Shown: positions 17,344 through 26,797 of the stretch, one piece after another
How the letters are laid out: each line of letters begins with the position of its first letter
Numbering within the stretch: the first letter of the stretch is position 1
NCBI RefSeq assembly: GCF_004345645.1
Contig: NZ_SLWS01000001.1
Span: 186,001-250,000 of the forward strand
From: Actinocrispum wychmicini
GTDB lineage: Bacteria > Actinomycetota > Actinomycetes > Mycobacteriales > Pseudonocardiaceae
Direction of reading: 5' to 3'
Length of the DNA: 64,000 nt
The notes under the pieces: model-generated
Database searches by the model: none
The model's input: only the letters and a program-made list of their open reading frames with translations
What the model was told of the DNA's origin: nothing
Program-made: the position numbers and the translations under genes

Positions 17344-17856
17344 GTGAGTGAGGTGAGAGCAACGGCTCGCGACCAAGTCTCGGTGACCAGGTTCATAGAG
17401 CGATTCGCCGGGCACCTGGCGGACGCGGGTATGCAACGGATGGCGGCGCGGGTCTTCATCACGTTGTTAAGCGAGGACACGGGTCGGCTCACCGCCGCCG
17501 AGCTGGCCGACGCACTCCAGGTCAGCCCGGCCGCGATCTCCGGTGCGGTGCGGTATCTCACCCAGGTCAACATGGTCGTCCGGGAACGGGAGCCGGGTTC
17601 CCGGCGCGACTACTACACGCTCAACAGCGAAGACCTGTGGTACGACATGATCACGCAGCGCGAGCAGCTCGTGCAACGCTGGGACTCGGTGTTGCGCGAA
17701 GGCGTCGCGGCCCTCGGCGAGACCACCCCCGCGGGGCTGCGCATCCGGGAAACCGCGGCGTTCATGGACTTCCTGCACGAAGAGATGCCCGTGTTCATGA
17801 AGAAGTGGCACGAGCGCCGGGCCCGGCTGCTCCAAGAGTGGGACATGAGCGACTAG
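17344..17856 (+). CDS. GbsR/MarR-family transcriptional regulator
   Basis: 170 aa from GTG 17344. The winged helix-turn-helix lies at about residues 50-95 (LTAAELADALQVSPAAISGA, then VVREREPGSRRDYYTL as the wing). The C-terminal helices are characteristic of GbsR-type regulators. It is divergent from the ABC exporter operon, its likely target. Confidence 0.85.
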   Translation: MSEVRATARDQVSVTRFIERFAGHLADAGMQRMAARVFITLLSEDTGRLTAAELADALQVSPAAISGAVRYLTQVNMVVREREPGSRRDYYTLNSEDLWYDMITQREQLVQRWDSVLREGVAALGETTPAGLRIRETAAFMDFLHEEMPVFMKKWHERRARLLQEWDMSD

Positions 17857-17866
17857 CTTGGGGCGC

Positions 17867-19540
17867 ATGACGACCGAATCGAGCCGGGCCGACGCCCTGG
17901 CGGACGAACTGGCACGCCTCGGGTTCGACCACGAGCCGATCGGCGCGTCGCTGTACGGCATCCCCGGCTACGACGACAAGCTCGGCGACCCGTCCGCCGC
18001 GGCCGAGCAGGCATACCGCGCGAACCTGCTGGACATCGCCGCCCGCGCCGACGAGGTCGCCAAGTCCGACACGGACGCCGCGGACGGGATCACCCTGGCC
18101 GTGGTGGCCCAGCAGGCCCGCGCCGGGGTCGACCGGATCGACTCGTACATGGCCGAGTACACGGTCACCGACCTGTTCGTCAGCCCGGCCAGCGGCCTGC
18201 TGACGCTGCTGCCGATGACGGCGTTGCCGACCGCCGAACGGGCCCAGGACTACCTGACCAGGCTGCGTGGGCTGCGGGAGTACCTGCCCGCCTGCGCGCA
18301 GCGGCACCGGGAGGGTGTCGCCGCCGGCCGGGTCCCGGTCGCCCACCTCGTCCAGGCCGCCATCGCGCACCTGGACCGTTACCTGGCCGCGCCCCAGACC
18401 GACACGCTGCGCCGGCCGACCCCGCCGGCCGAGATCTCGACCACCTTCGAGGCGGCCCGCGACAAGCTGCTCGACGAGGTGGTCCGGCCGGCCTTCGCGG
18501 CGTACCGGGAAGTGCTGGTCGACGACATCGCCCCGCACGGGCGGCCCGCCGACAAGGTCGGGCTGACCTGGCTGCCCGGCGGGGACGAGATCTACGCGTC
18601 GCTGTCCCGGGTGCACACCACCACCGACCGCACGCCGGACGAGCTGCACCAGACCGGCCTCGACCTGATGGCCGAGATCCACGCCGAGTTCGCCACGGTC
18701 GGCGCGCGGGTGTTCGGCACCGCCGAGGTCACGGCCATCTTCGAGCGGCTGCGGACCGACCCGGAGCTGCGCTGGGCGTCCGGCGAGGAGCTGCTGGCGT
18801 CCGCACGGGCGGTGATCGAACGGGCCGAGGCCGAGGCGCCGCGGTGGTTCGGCCGGCTGCCGTCGAGCCCGTGCCGGGTGGAGGCCGTCCCGGCGGCGGA
18901 GGCACCGGGCGCGCCGATGGCGTACTACCTGCCGCCGTCCATGGACGGCCAGCGGCCGGGCACGTACTTCGCCAACACCTACCAGCCGGCGGAACGGCAC
19001 AAGCACATCGCCGAGGTCACCGCGTTCCACGAGGCCGTCCCCGGCCACCACCTGCAGCTGGGGATCGCCCGGGAACTGACCGACCTGCCGCTGCTGCGGC
19101 GGATCGCGGACGTGAACGCCTACACCGAGGGCTGGGGCCTGTACTGCGAGCGGCTGGCCGACGAGATGGGCCTGTACTCGTCCGACGTGGCCCGGCTCGG
19201 CATGCTGTCGATGGACGCGGTCCGGGCCGGCCGGCTGGTGGTCGACACGGGCATGCACGCCAAGGGCTGGTCCCGCCAGCAGGCGGTGGACTACCTGACG
19301 CACAATGTGCCGATGCCGGCGCTGGAGATCAACACCGAGGTCGACCGGTACATCGCGTACCCCGGGCAGGCGTTGGCCTACATGGTCGGCCGGCTGGAGA
19401 TCCAGCGGATCCGGACGAACGCGGAACGCGCCATGGGCGACCGGTTCGACATCCGACGGTTCCATGACCTGGTGATCGGCGGCGGACCACTGCCGCTCAG
19501 CGTCCTCGACCAGGTCGTCACCGATTGGGTGACCGCCTGA
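17867..19540 (+). CDS. DUF885-family metallopeptidase-like protein
   Basis: 557 aa; the ATG at 17867 is preferred over an upstream TTG. The C-terminal half carries TAFHEAVPGHHLQLGIA (HExxxHH zinc-type motif) and NAYTEGWGLYCERLADEMG with the distal Glu ligand, the hallmarks of DUF885 zinc peptidases. It has no signal peptide, so it is cytoplasmic. Ten bases separate it from the regulator gene, so they may share a transcript. Confidence 0.85.
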   Translation: MTTESSRADALADELARLGFDHEPIGASLYGIPGYDDKLGDPSAAAEQAYRANLLDIAARADEVAKSDTDAADGITLAVVAQQARAGVDRIDSYMAEYTVTDLFVSPASGLLTLLPMTALPTAERAQDYLTRLRGLREYLPACAQRHREGVAAGRVPVAHLVQAAIAHLDRYLAAPQTDTLRRPTPPAEISTTFEAARDKLLDEVVRPAFAAYREVLVDDIAPHGRPADKVGLTWLPGGDEIYASLSRVHTTTDRTPDELHQTGLDLMAEIHAEFATVGARVFGTAEVTAIFERLRTDPELRWASGEELLASARAVIERAEAEAPRWFGRLPSSPCRVEAVPAAEAPGAPMAYYLPPSMDGQRPGTYFANTYQPAERHKHIAEVTAFHEAVPGHHLQLGIARELTDLPLLRRIADVNAYTEGWGLYCERLADEMGLYSSDVARLGMLSMDAVRAGRLVVDTGMHAKGWSRQQAVDYLTHNVPMPALEINTEVDRYIAYPGQALAYMVGRLEIQRIRTNAERAMGDRFDIRRFHDLVIGGGPLPLSVLDQVVTDWVTA

Positions 19541-19696
19541 CGAAGGATTGACTCCAGCTTTATGTACCCCAGATCACTCGGCCGTTGTCCGATCGATAGA
19601 GTGCGCCCCTGATCGATGGATGTACGCCTAGTGGTTGTTCGTACGCACAACACACTGCGCGTTGGGGCACGGACTGGTAAGAGGGAGCATTCAATC

Positions 19697-20860
19697 GTGA
19701 ATCGGGTGAGCAAGCTGCGCAGAGGCGCCGCGCTGTTGAGCGTGGGCGCGATCGCCTTGATGGCCGCCGCCATCCCCGCTTCAGCGGACGCCGCCAAGGG
19801 TGTCTTCGCGGGGCGGGCGGAGAGCGGTCCGGGTGTCAACGTCAAGCCCCACGGCGGCGGCAAGGACGAGTTCTTCGAGACGGACCTGTTCAAGCTGAAG
19901 GTCGGCGACGACGTCCTCAAGACGTACTGCGTGGACATCCACACCGACATCATCGACGACGCACAGTACGACGAGGTGCCCTGGGGCGAGCACACCGCGC
20001 CCGACTCGACGTTCAAGAAGAACGCCGCCAAGATCAACTGGCTGCTGCACTTCGGGTACCCGTCGGTCGACCCGGACAAGCTCCAGAAGGCCATCGGCGG
20101 TAATTGGACACACGACCTGAGCAACCGAGAGGCCCTCGCCGGGACTCAGGCGTCCGCGTGGCACTACAGCGACAACGTCGACCTTGACCTCGACAACCCG
20201 ATCGGCACGGAAAACCCCAACAACGACACCGCCGAGAACGTCGTCAAGGTCTACAAGTACCTGACCGACGACAAGAACAACGTCGGCATCGGCGACCAGC
20301 CGGCACCCGAACTGACCCTGAACCCGCAGAAGCTCGCCGGCAAGACCGGCTCGCTGATCGGTCCGTTCACGGTCACCACGAACGCACCGGATGTGGTCGT
20401 CAGCGCCCAGGTGCCCCAGGGTGTGGAGCTGACCGACAAGGACGGCAAGAAGCTGCCGGACGCCGGCTCCGCCGCCATGAAGGCGAAGGCGGCCGCTTCG
20501 GACAAGTTCGACTTCTTCGTCAAGGTGCCGGAGGGCACGCCGGACGGCAAGGCGGACATCACCGTCAAGGGCAACGTCTCGCTGACCCTGGGCCGGCTGT
20601 TCGTCAGCAAGAAGGGCGACAAGACGTCGCAGGCGATGATCCTGGCCGCCACCCAGAAGGTGAAGCTGCAGACCGCCGGTGAGGCCAGCTGGAGCGCGGC
20701 CGGCACCACGCCGCCCACCACGGAGGCCCCGACGCCGCAGGCCAAGAACGAGCTGGCGAACACCGGTGCGTCGGTGCTGACCCCGATCATCATCGGTGTC
20801 GTGCTCGTCGCCGGTGGTGTCGGTGCGCTGATCTTCCAGCGCCGCCGCCGTCGCGCCTGA
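19697..20860 (+). CDS. thioester-forming (TQXA) surface protein with LAXTG anchor
   Basis: 387 aa from GTG 19697 behind GAGGGAG. A signal peptide ends in ASADAAKG. The thioester domain pairs Cys78 (TYCVDIHT) with Gln151 (GTQASAWHYSDN), the two residues that form the internal Cys-Gln bond used for covalent host or surface attachment in Gram-positive thioester adhesins. A DUF11/Ig-like region follows (ELTLNPQKLAGKTGSLIGP), then a Thr/Pro stalk and the sorting signal LANTG at 353-357, a TM helix and RRRRRA. It should be a sortase-E substrate on the cell or hyphal surface. Confidence 0.88.
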   Translation: MNRVSKLRRGAALLSVGAIALMAAAIPASADAAKGVFAGRAESGPGVNVKPHGGGKDEFFETDLFKLKVGDDVLKTYCVDIHTDIIDDAQYDEVPWGEHTAPDSTFKKNAAKINWLLHFGYPSVDPDKLQKAIGGNWTHDLSNREALAGTQASAWHYSDNVDLDLDNPIGTENPNNDTAENVVKVYKYLTDDKNNVGIGDQPAPELTLNPQKLAGKTGSLIGPFTVTTNAPDVVVSAQVPQGVELTDKDGKKLPDAGSAAMKAKAAASDKFDFFVKVPEGTPDGKADITVKGNVSLTLGRLFVSKKGDKTSQAMILAATQKVKLQTAGEASWSAAGTTPPTTEAPTPQAKNELANTGASVLTPIIIGVVLVAGGVGALIFQRRRRRA

Positions 20861-20876
20861 TCAACGTAGGTGAGTG

Positions 20877-20918
20877 ATCCAGCCCCGGGGCCGCCGCCCC
20901 GGGGCTGGATCTTTGTTT
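20877..20918 (+). terminator. intrinsic terminator after TQXA gene
   Basis: ATCCAGCCCCGGGGC (20877-20891) pairs exactly with GCCCCGGGGCTGGAT (20896-20910) around loop CGCC, followed by CTTTGTTT. Confidence 0.9.
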
Positions 20919-20920
20919 AG

Positions 20921-22888
20921 ATGGGTCGTGTGACCGGACCGACGACTCCCCGTAAGGACGTCGCCGCGCCGCACTGGCTGGTCCAGCTCGTCCGCCCGAA
21001 GTCGGTGCCGGTCGCGTGGAATCGGATCACCCGGGCCGCCGTGGGGATCGCCGGGCCGATCGGGCTGGGGTTGGCGGTCGACCGGCTGGACATCGGCGTG
21101 CTGGTGTCGATGGGCGCGTTGTGTGCGACTTTCGGCGACGCTGACGGGCCGTACCGGTACCGCTCGCGGCGGATCGGATGGGCCGTCACCGGCGGCGCTG
21201 TCGGGTTCTTTCTGGGCGCGTTGACCGGTGGGCAGGGTTGGTGGTCGGCACTTGTCGTCGTGTTGATCGCGGGGGCGTCCGCGCTGCTCAGCGCGAGCGG
21301 CAACATCGCCTCGCTGGCCGCGTTGCAGCTGCTGGTGTTCGCGACCCTCGGTTCGGGAACGCCGCGCGACCCAGCGTTCGCGACCTTGTGGTTCCTCGCC
21401 GGCGCCCTCCTCGCGTGGCTGCTCGCGATCGGCGGGTGGACGTTCAAGGCGACCGGGCCAGAACGGGCCGCGGTGGCGGCGGTGTACGACGAGATCGCGG
21501 TCATGCTGGCGGCCTCAGGGACCGCGGCCGCCCGCGACGCACGCCAAGGCCTCACCACGGCCCTGAACACGGCCTACGACGCCCTCCTGACGGCCCGTTC
21601 GCACCTGTCCGGGCGAGACAGGGCATACCGGCGGCTGATGACGCTGCTGGCGGACACCACACCGATCGTGGAGGCGAGCGTCGCCCTGGTCAACGTGGGC
21701 CGCCATCCGCCGGCCGAAGTGATCGTCCACATCGTCGCCGTCGCCGAGGCCATCCGGCTCGACCAGCCGATCCCGGCCCCACCCGAGTTCGAGGAGTCCT
21801 CCCGCGGCCTCGCGGCCCTCAAGGCCGGTCTGGAGGGCCTCACGTCGGCCAGCGGCAAGCGCGACGAACGTGATCCGGGCGAGGACATCCCGTGGCGGGA
21901 ACGGTTCCAGGAGTGGTGGACGGCGACGTTCGCCGGCCGGGTCGCCTGGTCGCACGCGGCGCGCCTGATGCTGTGCATGGGGTTGGCCGAAGTGGTCAGC
22001 CGGGTGCTGCCGCTGCAGAACCCGTACTGGGTGGCGTTGACCGTCGCGATCGTGCTCAAGCCCGATTTCGGCTCGGTGTTCGGACGCGCTGTGCTGCGTG
22101 GGTTCGGCACGCTGCTGGGCGTCATGCTCGGCGCGGTGGTGCTCGCGTTCGACCCGCGAGGCTGGATCCTCGTGCTGATCGTCGCCGCCATCGCCGCCGC
22201 GTTGCCGATCGGCAAGGACCGCAACTACGGCATGTTCTCCGCGTTCGTGACCCCGCTGGTGATCGTGCAGATCGACCTGACCCACGCGGGTGACTGGGAC
22301 GTGGCGCTCGCCCGGCTGCTGGACACCGCGCTGGGCTGCGCGATCGTGCTCGTCTTCGGCTACCTGCTGTGGCCGGGCAGTTTCCGGCCACGGGTCGGCA
22401 CACACCTGCTGGCCGTGCTGGAAACCCTCGGTTCGTACATCCAGGACGCCTTGTCCGGTGCGGACAAGCGAATCGAGTTGCGCAGGCAGGTCTACCGTCA
22501 GCTGTCCGACCTGCGGAACGTGTTCCAGCAGGCAGTGGTCGAACCGTCCGCCGCGGGGCTACAGGCGGCCGCGTGGTGGCCGGTGATCGTCACCCTGGAA
22601 CGCGCGACCGACGCGGTGACCGGACTGGCCGTGGGCATCGACCGAGGCGCCGAGCCGATCTCCCAGGACGCGATCGAGGCGCTCACCGACGCGGTCGCCG
22701 AGGCCGCGGCGGCCGTGCGGGAGGAACGACCACCCGATCGGATGCCGATGCCCGACGTGGACCGCCTGTCGCGCCTTGTCACCGAGCTGGTGGCGGTGCT
22801 GACGACGCTGCGCGGGCCGGACTGGTACAGCCGCTCGCCGGGCCAGATCGTCCGACGTCTGCTGCGGCCGGTCCGCACTGTTGGGTAG
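20921..22888 (+). CDS. FUSC-family membrane protein
   Basis: 655 aa with two blocks of membrane helices (residues about 45-170 and 345-490), each followed by a long cytoplasmic helical region. The motif LPLQNPYWVALTVAIVLKPDFGSVFGRAVLRGFGTLLG in the second block is the FUSC core. Family members are linked to export of aromatic acids or other toxic compounds; the substrate here is unknown. ATG 20921 lies directly behind the preceding terminator; GTG 20930 is an alternative start. Confidence 0.85.
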   Translation: MGRVTGPTTPRKDVAAPHWLVQLVRPKSVPVAWNRITRAAVGIAGPIGLGLAVDRLDIGVLVSMGALCATFGDADGPYRYRSRRIGWAVTGGAVGFFLGALTGGQGWWSALVVVLIAGASALLSASGNIASLAALQLLVFATLGSGTPRDPAFATLWFLAGALLAWLLAIGGWTFKATGPERAAVAAVYDEIAVMLAASGTAAARDARQGLTTALNTAYDALLTARSHLSGRDRAYRRLMTLLADTTPIVEASVALVNVGRHPPAEVIVHIVAVAEAIRLDQPIPAPPEFEESSRGLAALKAGLEGLTSASGKRDERDPGEDIPWRERFQEWWTATFAGRVAWSHAARLMLCMGLAEVVSRVLPLQNPYWVALTVAIVLKPDFGSVFGRAVLRGFGTLLGVMLGAVVLAFDPRGWILVLIVAAIAAALPIGKDRNYGMFSAFVTPLVIVQIDLTHAGDWDVALARLLDTALGCAIVLVFGYLLWPGSFRPRVGTHLLAVLETLGSYIQDALSGADKRIELRRQVYRQLSDLRNVFQQAVVEPSAAGLQAAAWWPVIVTLERATDAVTGLAVGIDRGAEPISQDAIEALTDAVAEAAAAVREERPPDRMPMPDVDRLSRLVTELVAVLTTLRGPDWYSRSPGQIVRRLLRPVRTVG

Positions 22889-22934
22889 CCTGCGAGACGG
22901 GACAGGCCAGGTTTTCCTTCCAAGGAGCGACACA

Positions 22935-23141
22935 ATGGGCATCAACTTCGACGAGCTGAAGAACAAGGCCGGGGACCTCCTGAACCAGCACGGCGACAAG
23001 ATCGAGGACGGACTGGAGAAGGTCGGCGACTTCGCCAAGAAGCAGTTCGGGCACGACGAGCAGATCGACAAGGTGGTCGACAAGGCCAAGGACATGATCC
23101 CCGACAAGCCGACCACCGACGACCCGGCGGACAACACGTGA
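22935..23141 (+). CDS. MT0933/Rv0909-like small 'antitoxin' family protein
   Basis: 68 aa from ATG 22935 behind AAGGAG. It is a lysine/aspartate-rich amphipathic helix (INFDELKNKAGDLLNQHGDK, KVVDKAKDMI), as in the MT0933-like antitoxin family. The neighbouring gene product does not look like a toxin, so a toxin-antitoxin role is doubtful here. Its TGA overlaps the GTG of the next gene. Confidence 0.72.
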   Translation: MGINFDELKNKAGDLLNQHGDKIEDGLEKVGDFAKKQFGHDEQIDKVVDKAKDMIPDKPTTDDPADNT

Positions 23142-23749
23142 CCACGACATCCCCAGCGACACCGGTCACCACCCGCAAACCCACCATCCTCACCTGGCAA
23201 GGTGTCGGCGCGCCCCGGCTGGAGTCGGTGCGGCTGCTGGTCGCCGAGCGCCGGTTCAAGGCGTCCGGCCGGTTGATCGCCGCCGCCGACGGCGACTCGG
23301 ACGCCTACAGCACCTCCTTCGAGGCCGCCACGGACGAGTCCGGCACCTTCAGCCGCCTGCTGCTGCGCGTGACCACGGCCGAGGAGGAACGCCAGATCTC
23401 CGTCAACCGGACCGAGGACGGCCTGTGGCTGGTCGACCGGGGTCAAGGGTCGGAACGGTCCACCTTCGGCGGCGCGCTGGAGGTGGACGTCGCGGGCGCG
23501 GTCACGTTCAACGCGTTACCCATCCGGCGGTTGAACCTGCATCGCGAGTCCGGCCGGCACGAGCTGCCCGTGGTCTTCGTCTCGCTGCCGGACCTGTCGG
23601 TCCGGGTCACCCAGCAGACGTACACGACGATCTCCGTCAACGACGACGGGGCCGTGGTCAACTTCAGCTCCGACACGTTCACCGCCGACCTGACGGTCGA
23701 CAGCGCGGGCTTCGTGGTCGACTACCCGGACCTGGCCAGCCGCGTCTGA
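23138..23749 (+). CDS. putative glycolipid-binding protein (DUF1089-like)
   Basis: 203 aa from GTG 23138, coupled to the preceding gene. It opens TWQGVGAPRLESVRLLVAER and shows alternating beta strands (LWLVDRGQGSE, VDVAGAVTFNALPIRRLNLH), the pattern of the putative glycolipid-binding family PF06475. It has no signal peptide or membrane helix. The biochemical role is unknown. Confidence 0.72.
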   Translation: MTTTSPATPVTTRKPTILTWQGVGAPRLESVRLLVAERRFKASGRLIAAADGDSDAYSTSFEAATDESGTFSRLLLRVTTAEEERQISVNRTEDGLWLVDRGQGSERSTFGGALEVDVAGAVTFNALPIRRLNLHRESGRHELPVVFVSLPDLSVRVTQQTYTTISVNDDGAVVNFSSDTFTADLTVDSAGFVVDYPDLASRV

Positions 23750-23770
23750 CCGAGCGTCCACTATGGACTC

Positions 23771-24763
23771 TCAGGACGTCCGCACGGCGACGAAGTCGCA
23801 GAGGGCGGACAACGCCGCGCGGGCGGGGATGTCCGGAATGTCGTGCAGCATGTCCCTGGCTCGTTCGGCGTAACGGACCACCTCCTGACGGGCGCGGCGC
23901 AGGCCCGCGGAGGGACGCAGCAACTCCAGGGCGAACGCACGGCAGTCGTCGTCCGTGATCGGCCCGGCCAGGACGACGTCCGCGAGCGCCGGATCGTCCT
24001 CCACCGCGTACAGCACGGGCAGGGTCACGATGCCCTCCCGCAGGTCGGTGCCGGGTTTCTTGCCCAGTTCGGCCTCGGTCGCGGCGATGTCCAACACGTC
24101 GTCGGAGATCTGGAACGCCGTGCCGAGCAGTTCCCCGTACAGCTCAAGGCACCTGGCGACATGCTCGTCGGCGCCGCTGACCATCGCGCCGAGCCGGACA
24201 GCCATCGCGATCAACGAGGCCGACTTGTCGGACATCACCCGCAGGCAGTGTCCACTGCGGTCAACCCCGTCCAGCGGGCCGACAGTCTCGTTGACCTGGC
24301 CGCGGACCAGCCGGCGAAGCGTGCCCAGTTGCAGCTTCAGCACCGCGTCGCCGAGGCCGGCGCCCAGTTCCGCGGCCCGCGCCAGCAAATAGTCACCCAA
24401 GAGCACTGCGATCGTGTTGCTCCAGCGGGCGTTCGCGGTGATGACACCGTGCCGCACCGGGGCTTCGTCCATCACGTCGTCGTGGTACAGCGTCGCCACG
24501 TGCACGAGTTCCGTCATCGCCGCGGCTTCCACGATCTGCGTGCGGGACGGTCCGAAGTGGGCGCCCAAGAGTGCCATCATCGGGCGGAAACGCTTGCCGC
24601 CCGCGTCGATCAGGTGCCCCGCTGCCGAGCTGATGAACGCGTTGTCCGCGTCCCGCACGACCGCACGAAGTGCTTGTTCCACCAGGTCAAGGTCGTCGGC
24701 CAGGTGGACGCCGGCCGACTCGACCGCCGCGAGCGGGCCCGGGAAACGTTGCGCGGTAACCAT
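23771..24763 (-). CDS. all-trans polyprenyl diphosphate synthase
   Basis: 330 aa; ATG 24763 lies 8 bp behind GGAG. Both Asp-rich motifs are present: LYHDDVMDEAPVRHG (first, DDxxD variant) and AFQISDDVLDI (second), with GGKRFRPMMALLG upstream. It condenses isopentenyl diphosphate onto an allylic primer; by resemblance to GrcC/HepT-type enzymes it probably makes the menaquinone side chain. The residues before the first motif (ELVHVATLY) suggest a long-chain product. Confidence 0.9.
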   Translation of the reverse strand: MVTAQRFPGPLAAVESAGVHLADDLDLVEQALRAVVRDADNAFISSAAGHLIDAGGKRFRPMMALLGAHFGPSRTQIVEAAAMTELVHVATLYHDDVMDEAPVRHGVITANARWSNTIAVLLGDYLLARAAELGAGLGDAVLKLQLGTLRRLVRGQVNETVGPLDGVDRSGHCLRVMSDKSASLIAMAVRLGAMVSGADEHVARCLELYGELLGTAFQISDDVLDIAATEAELGKKPGTDLREGIVTLPVLYAVEDDPALADVVLAGPITDDDCRAFALELLRPSAGLRRARQEVVRYAERARDMLHDIPDIPARAALSALCDFVAVRTS

Positions 24764-24821
24764 CTGCATAACTCCACGGTCGCAATCCGGCGAACGGACT
24801 ACATCGTTCGTCGGAGTGACC

Positions 24822-24845
24822 GATCTCCCCCACCAGAGGGAGATC
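24822..24845. promoter_or_regulatory. GATCTCCC-N8-GGGAGATC inverted repeat
   Basis: A perfect 8-bp dyad in the 123-bp divergent gap between the polyprenyl synthase and the excalibur-protein gene, with a second dyad CGAACG-N8-CGTTCG just to its left. It could be an operator for either promoter. Confidence 0.35.
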
Positions 24846-24886
24846 CGTTCTGTAACACCAGGACCCGCCGCGCGGACTAGACCGGT

Positions 24887-25312
24887 GTGTCTGGCAGACA
24901 AAGGTGGCACTGGATCGCGGCCGGTGTGGCCGGGTTGGCTGTCGTCGGTGCCGTGCTGGCCAACGGAAAGACCAGCAAGCCACCGACGTTGACCGCGCAT
25001 CCGTTCCCCACGGTGCAGTTTCACCCGCCGGAGAACGGCGGCGTCATCGCGGCGACGCCGACCATGGACGCGACCACTGTGACCAATACCACACCGAAGC
25101 CGAAGCCCGGTCCACCGTCGACACAGGCCAGACCGACCGCGCCGGAGCACACCGAGACCAAGCTGACCATCACGTTCAGCCTGCCGGACATCCCGTGGTA
25201 CTTCGACGACTGCGCGATCGCCAGGGAGTTCGGCCTGGCGCCCATTCGGAAGGGCGAGCCGGGGTACCGCCCGGAACTGGACGGGGATCATGACGGACTC
25301 GCCTGCGAGTAG
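24887..25312 (+). CDS. excalibur calcium-binding domain protein
   Basis: 141 aa from GTG 24887. An N-terminal membrane anchor or uncleaved signal (WIAAGVAGLAVVGAVLA), a Thr/Pro-rich spacer, and a C-terminal excalibur-like domain with DDCAIAREFG and LDGDHDGLACE. The Asp cluster resembles a calcium EF-hand loop and the two Cys (DDC, ACE) can form a disulfide. It is probably extracytoplasmic; function unknown. Confidence 0.8.
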   Translation: MSGRQRWHWIAAGVAGLAVVGAVLANGKTSKPPTLTAHPFPTVQFHPPENGGVIAATPTMDATTVTNTTPKPKPGPPSTQARPTAPEHTETKLTITFSLPDIPWYFDDCAIAREFGLAPIRKGEPGYRPELDGDHDGLACE

Positions 25313-25350
25313 CCCTGGCGGACGCGTGTGTCGGCTACTGATGTAACGCC

Positions 25351-25677
25351 ATGCCGCACCCCGACTACATGCACGACGTGACCGAGTCGAAGACATCAAC
25401 CATGTGGGTGGTCGGTGTCGTCGCGGCCGTCGTCATCATCTTGACATTCTTCGACTTCGACGACAGCAGACCGGTGACGACCATCCCGGTGAACCTGGGC
25501 GGGCAGCCCGCGGCCAGTGTCGACCGCGAGCTGAGAGGCCTGGGATTCGCCAACATCATGTACTCGTCGCCGATCGAGACCTCGGCCACCGTCCATCCAG
25601 AGTGGACGGTGGTCTCGGTGGACGGCGCCGGTCAGACCGTCGGCCTGGACAGCTGGATCATGGTCCGGGTGCACTGA
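25351..25677 (+). CDS. small membrane-anchored PASTA-like protein
   Basis: 108 aa: a short N-terminus, one TM segment (WVVGVVAAVVIILTFF) and an external domain with PASTA spacing (VNLGGQPAASVDRELRGLGF, then WTVVSVDGAGQTV, then WIMVRVH). PASTA modules bind peptidoglycan; here a single copy without a kinase is seen. An inner ATG (MHDVTES) is an alternative start. It overlaps the convergent NUDIX gene by 20 bp. Confidence 0.65.
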   Translation: MPHPDYMHDVTESKTSTMWVVGVVAAVVIILTFFDFDDSRPVTTIPVNLGGQPAASVDRELRGLGFANIMYSSPIETSATVHPEWTVVSVDGAGQTVGLDSWIMVRVH

Positions 25678-26797
25678 ACACCACGTTCAGCACCCCGAGC
25701 GTGGACCAGTCGACCAGTTCGTCGGCGAGGATCTCGCGGTATGTCCGTACTTCGACGAACGTACGTTCAGAGTCCTCGTGCACCCCGTACGGGCCTGGAT
25801 TCTCGTGCGCGTACGCGATCTCCTCGGCGGTCAGCTCAACCGTGAAAACGTGCAGCCGGTGCGCGCACAAGGTCGCGACCACCTGCCGAACCTGACTGAG
25901 CCGCAACCGTTCCGGCGCGACCCGCAGGCCGGTCTCCTCGGCCATCTCGTGCACCGCCTGGTCGATCGGCGACCCGTCCAGCACACCGCCGCCAGGCAGT
26001 TCGTGCACGTAACCGTCGGACGTGCCCGCCGGCAGGCGGAACTCCTTGACCAGCACGACCTCGTTCCGCCACGGCGTTTCACCGGGCCGATAGGCCACAA
26101 TGGACACGACGTCCGGCCGGCCGAGCACGAACTCGTTCGCCTTGACCCGGTCCTCGGCGGTGACGTACATCCGGGCGTGGTACGCCCAGATGAACTGGCC
26201 CTGGATCCACGCCAGCCGGCCGTCGAGCAGGATGTTCCCCGCGTTCTGCTGTGCCGCCACCCAGGTGCGGAACGTCGGCGACCGCCAAGCGACCAAGGGC
26301 ACGAACCGCTCGCCGCCGGATCGCCGCGCGCCTGCCTCGATGGACGCGAGAGCAGCGGCGACGGTGTCCGACAGCGTCGGCAGCACTGGCGCGCCATGCT
26401 TGCGGGCGTGATGCTGCAGATAGCGGACATGCTGCGCGTCCTCGGGCGCGCCAAGCACGACACGGCCGGACGACTCGTAGCGCCCGAACTCCACGTTCGT
26501 GGTGAGGCCCGGCAGCGTGGCCATGTCCCGCGGCACCCAGAACAGGATCGTGTCGGCCGCGTCCAGCCAACGTTCCTCCCATGCCACCTGGTCGTCGTAG
26601 TCCGGATACGCGGTGCCGCCGGCGGCTTCCGGAACGAACACCACAAGGACGCCGACGTTGCTTTGCCGACACAGCTCCGCGAGCGCGCCCGGACGCCAGG
26701 ACGGCACGGTCGCGGACCGTGGCGTCGGGCCGGCCAGGAAGATCGACGCGTCCCACTCGTCCGGCGGCTCCTGGCCGGCGTAGACGACCTCGATCAT
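25658..26797 (-). CDS. fusion of deoxyribosyltransferase-like and NUDIX hydrolase domains
   Basis: 379 aa from ATG 26797. The first 150 residues (DASIFLAGPTPRSATVPSWR, WEERWLDAADTILFWVPRDM, TNVEFGRY) match the nucleoside 2-deoxyribosyltransferase-like fold PF15891. The C-terminal third holds a NUDIX box, GGGVLDGSPIDQAVHEMAEETGL, with the REUXEE core as HEMAEE. A linker region (WIQGQFIWAYHARMYVTAED) lies between. It probably acts on a modified nucleotide or nucleoside. ATGA overlap couples it to the methyltransferase gene upstream. Confidence 0.82.
   Translation of the reverse strand: MIEVVYAGQEPPDEWDASIFLAGPTPRSATVPSWRPGALAELCRQSNVGVLVVFVPEAAGGTAYPDYDDQVAWEERWLDAADTILFWVPRDMATLPGLTTNVEFGRYESSGRVVLGAPEDAQHVRYLQHHARKHGAPVLPTLSDTVAAALASIEAGARRSGGERFVPLVAWRSPTFRTWVAAQQNAGNILLDGRLAWIQGQFIWAYHARMYVTAEDRVKANEFVLGRPDVVSIVAYRPGETPWRNEVVLVKEFRLPAGTSDGYVHELPGGGVLDGSPIDQAVHEMAEETGLRVAPERLRLSQVRQVVATLCAHRLHVFTVELTAEEIAYAHENPGPYGVHEDSERTFVEVRTYREILADELVDWSTLGVLNVVFSAPGP

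Noticed and set aside
22935..23749. Toxin-antitoxin pair (22935 antitoxin-like with 23138)
   Set aside because: The second protein resembles the glycolipid-binding family and not a known toxin.
24887..25677. CRISPR or repeat array among the small secreted-protein genes
   Set aside because: No regularly spaced repeats were found anywhere in the window.
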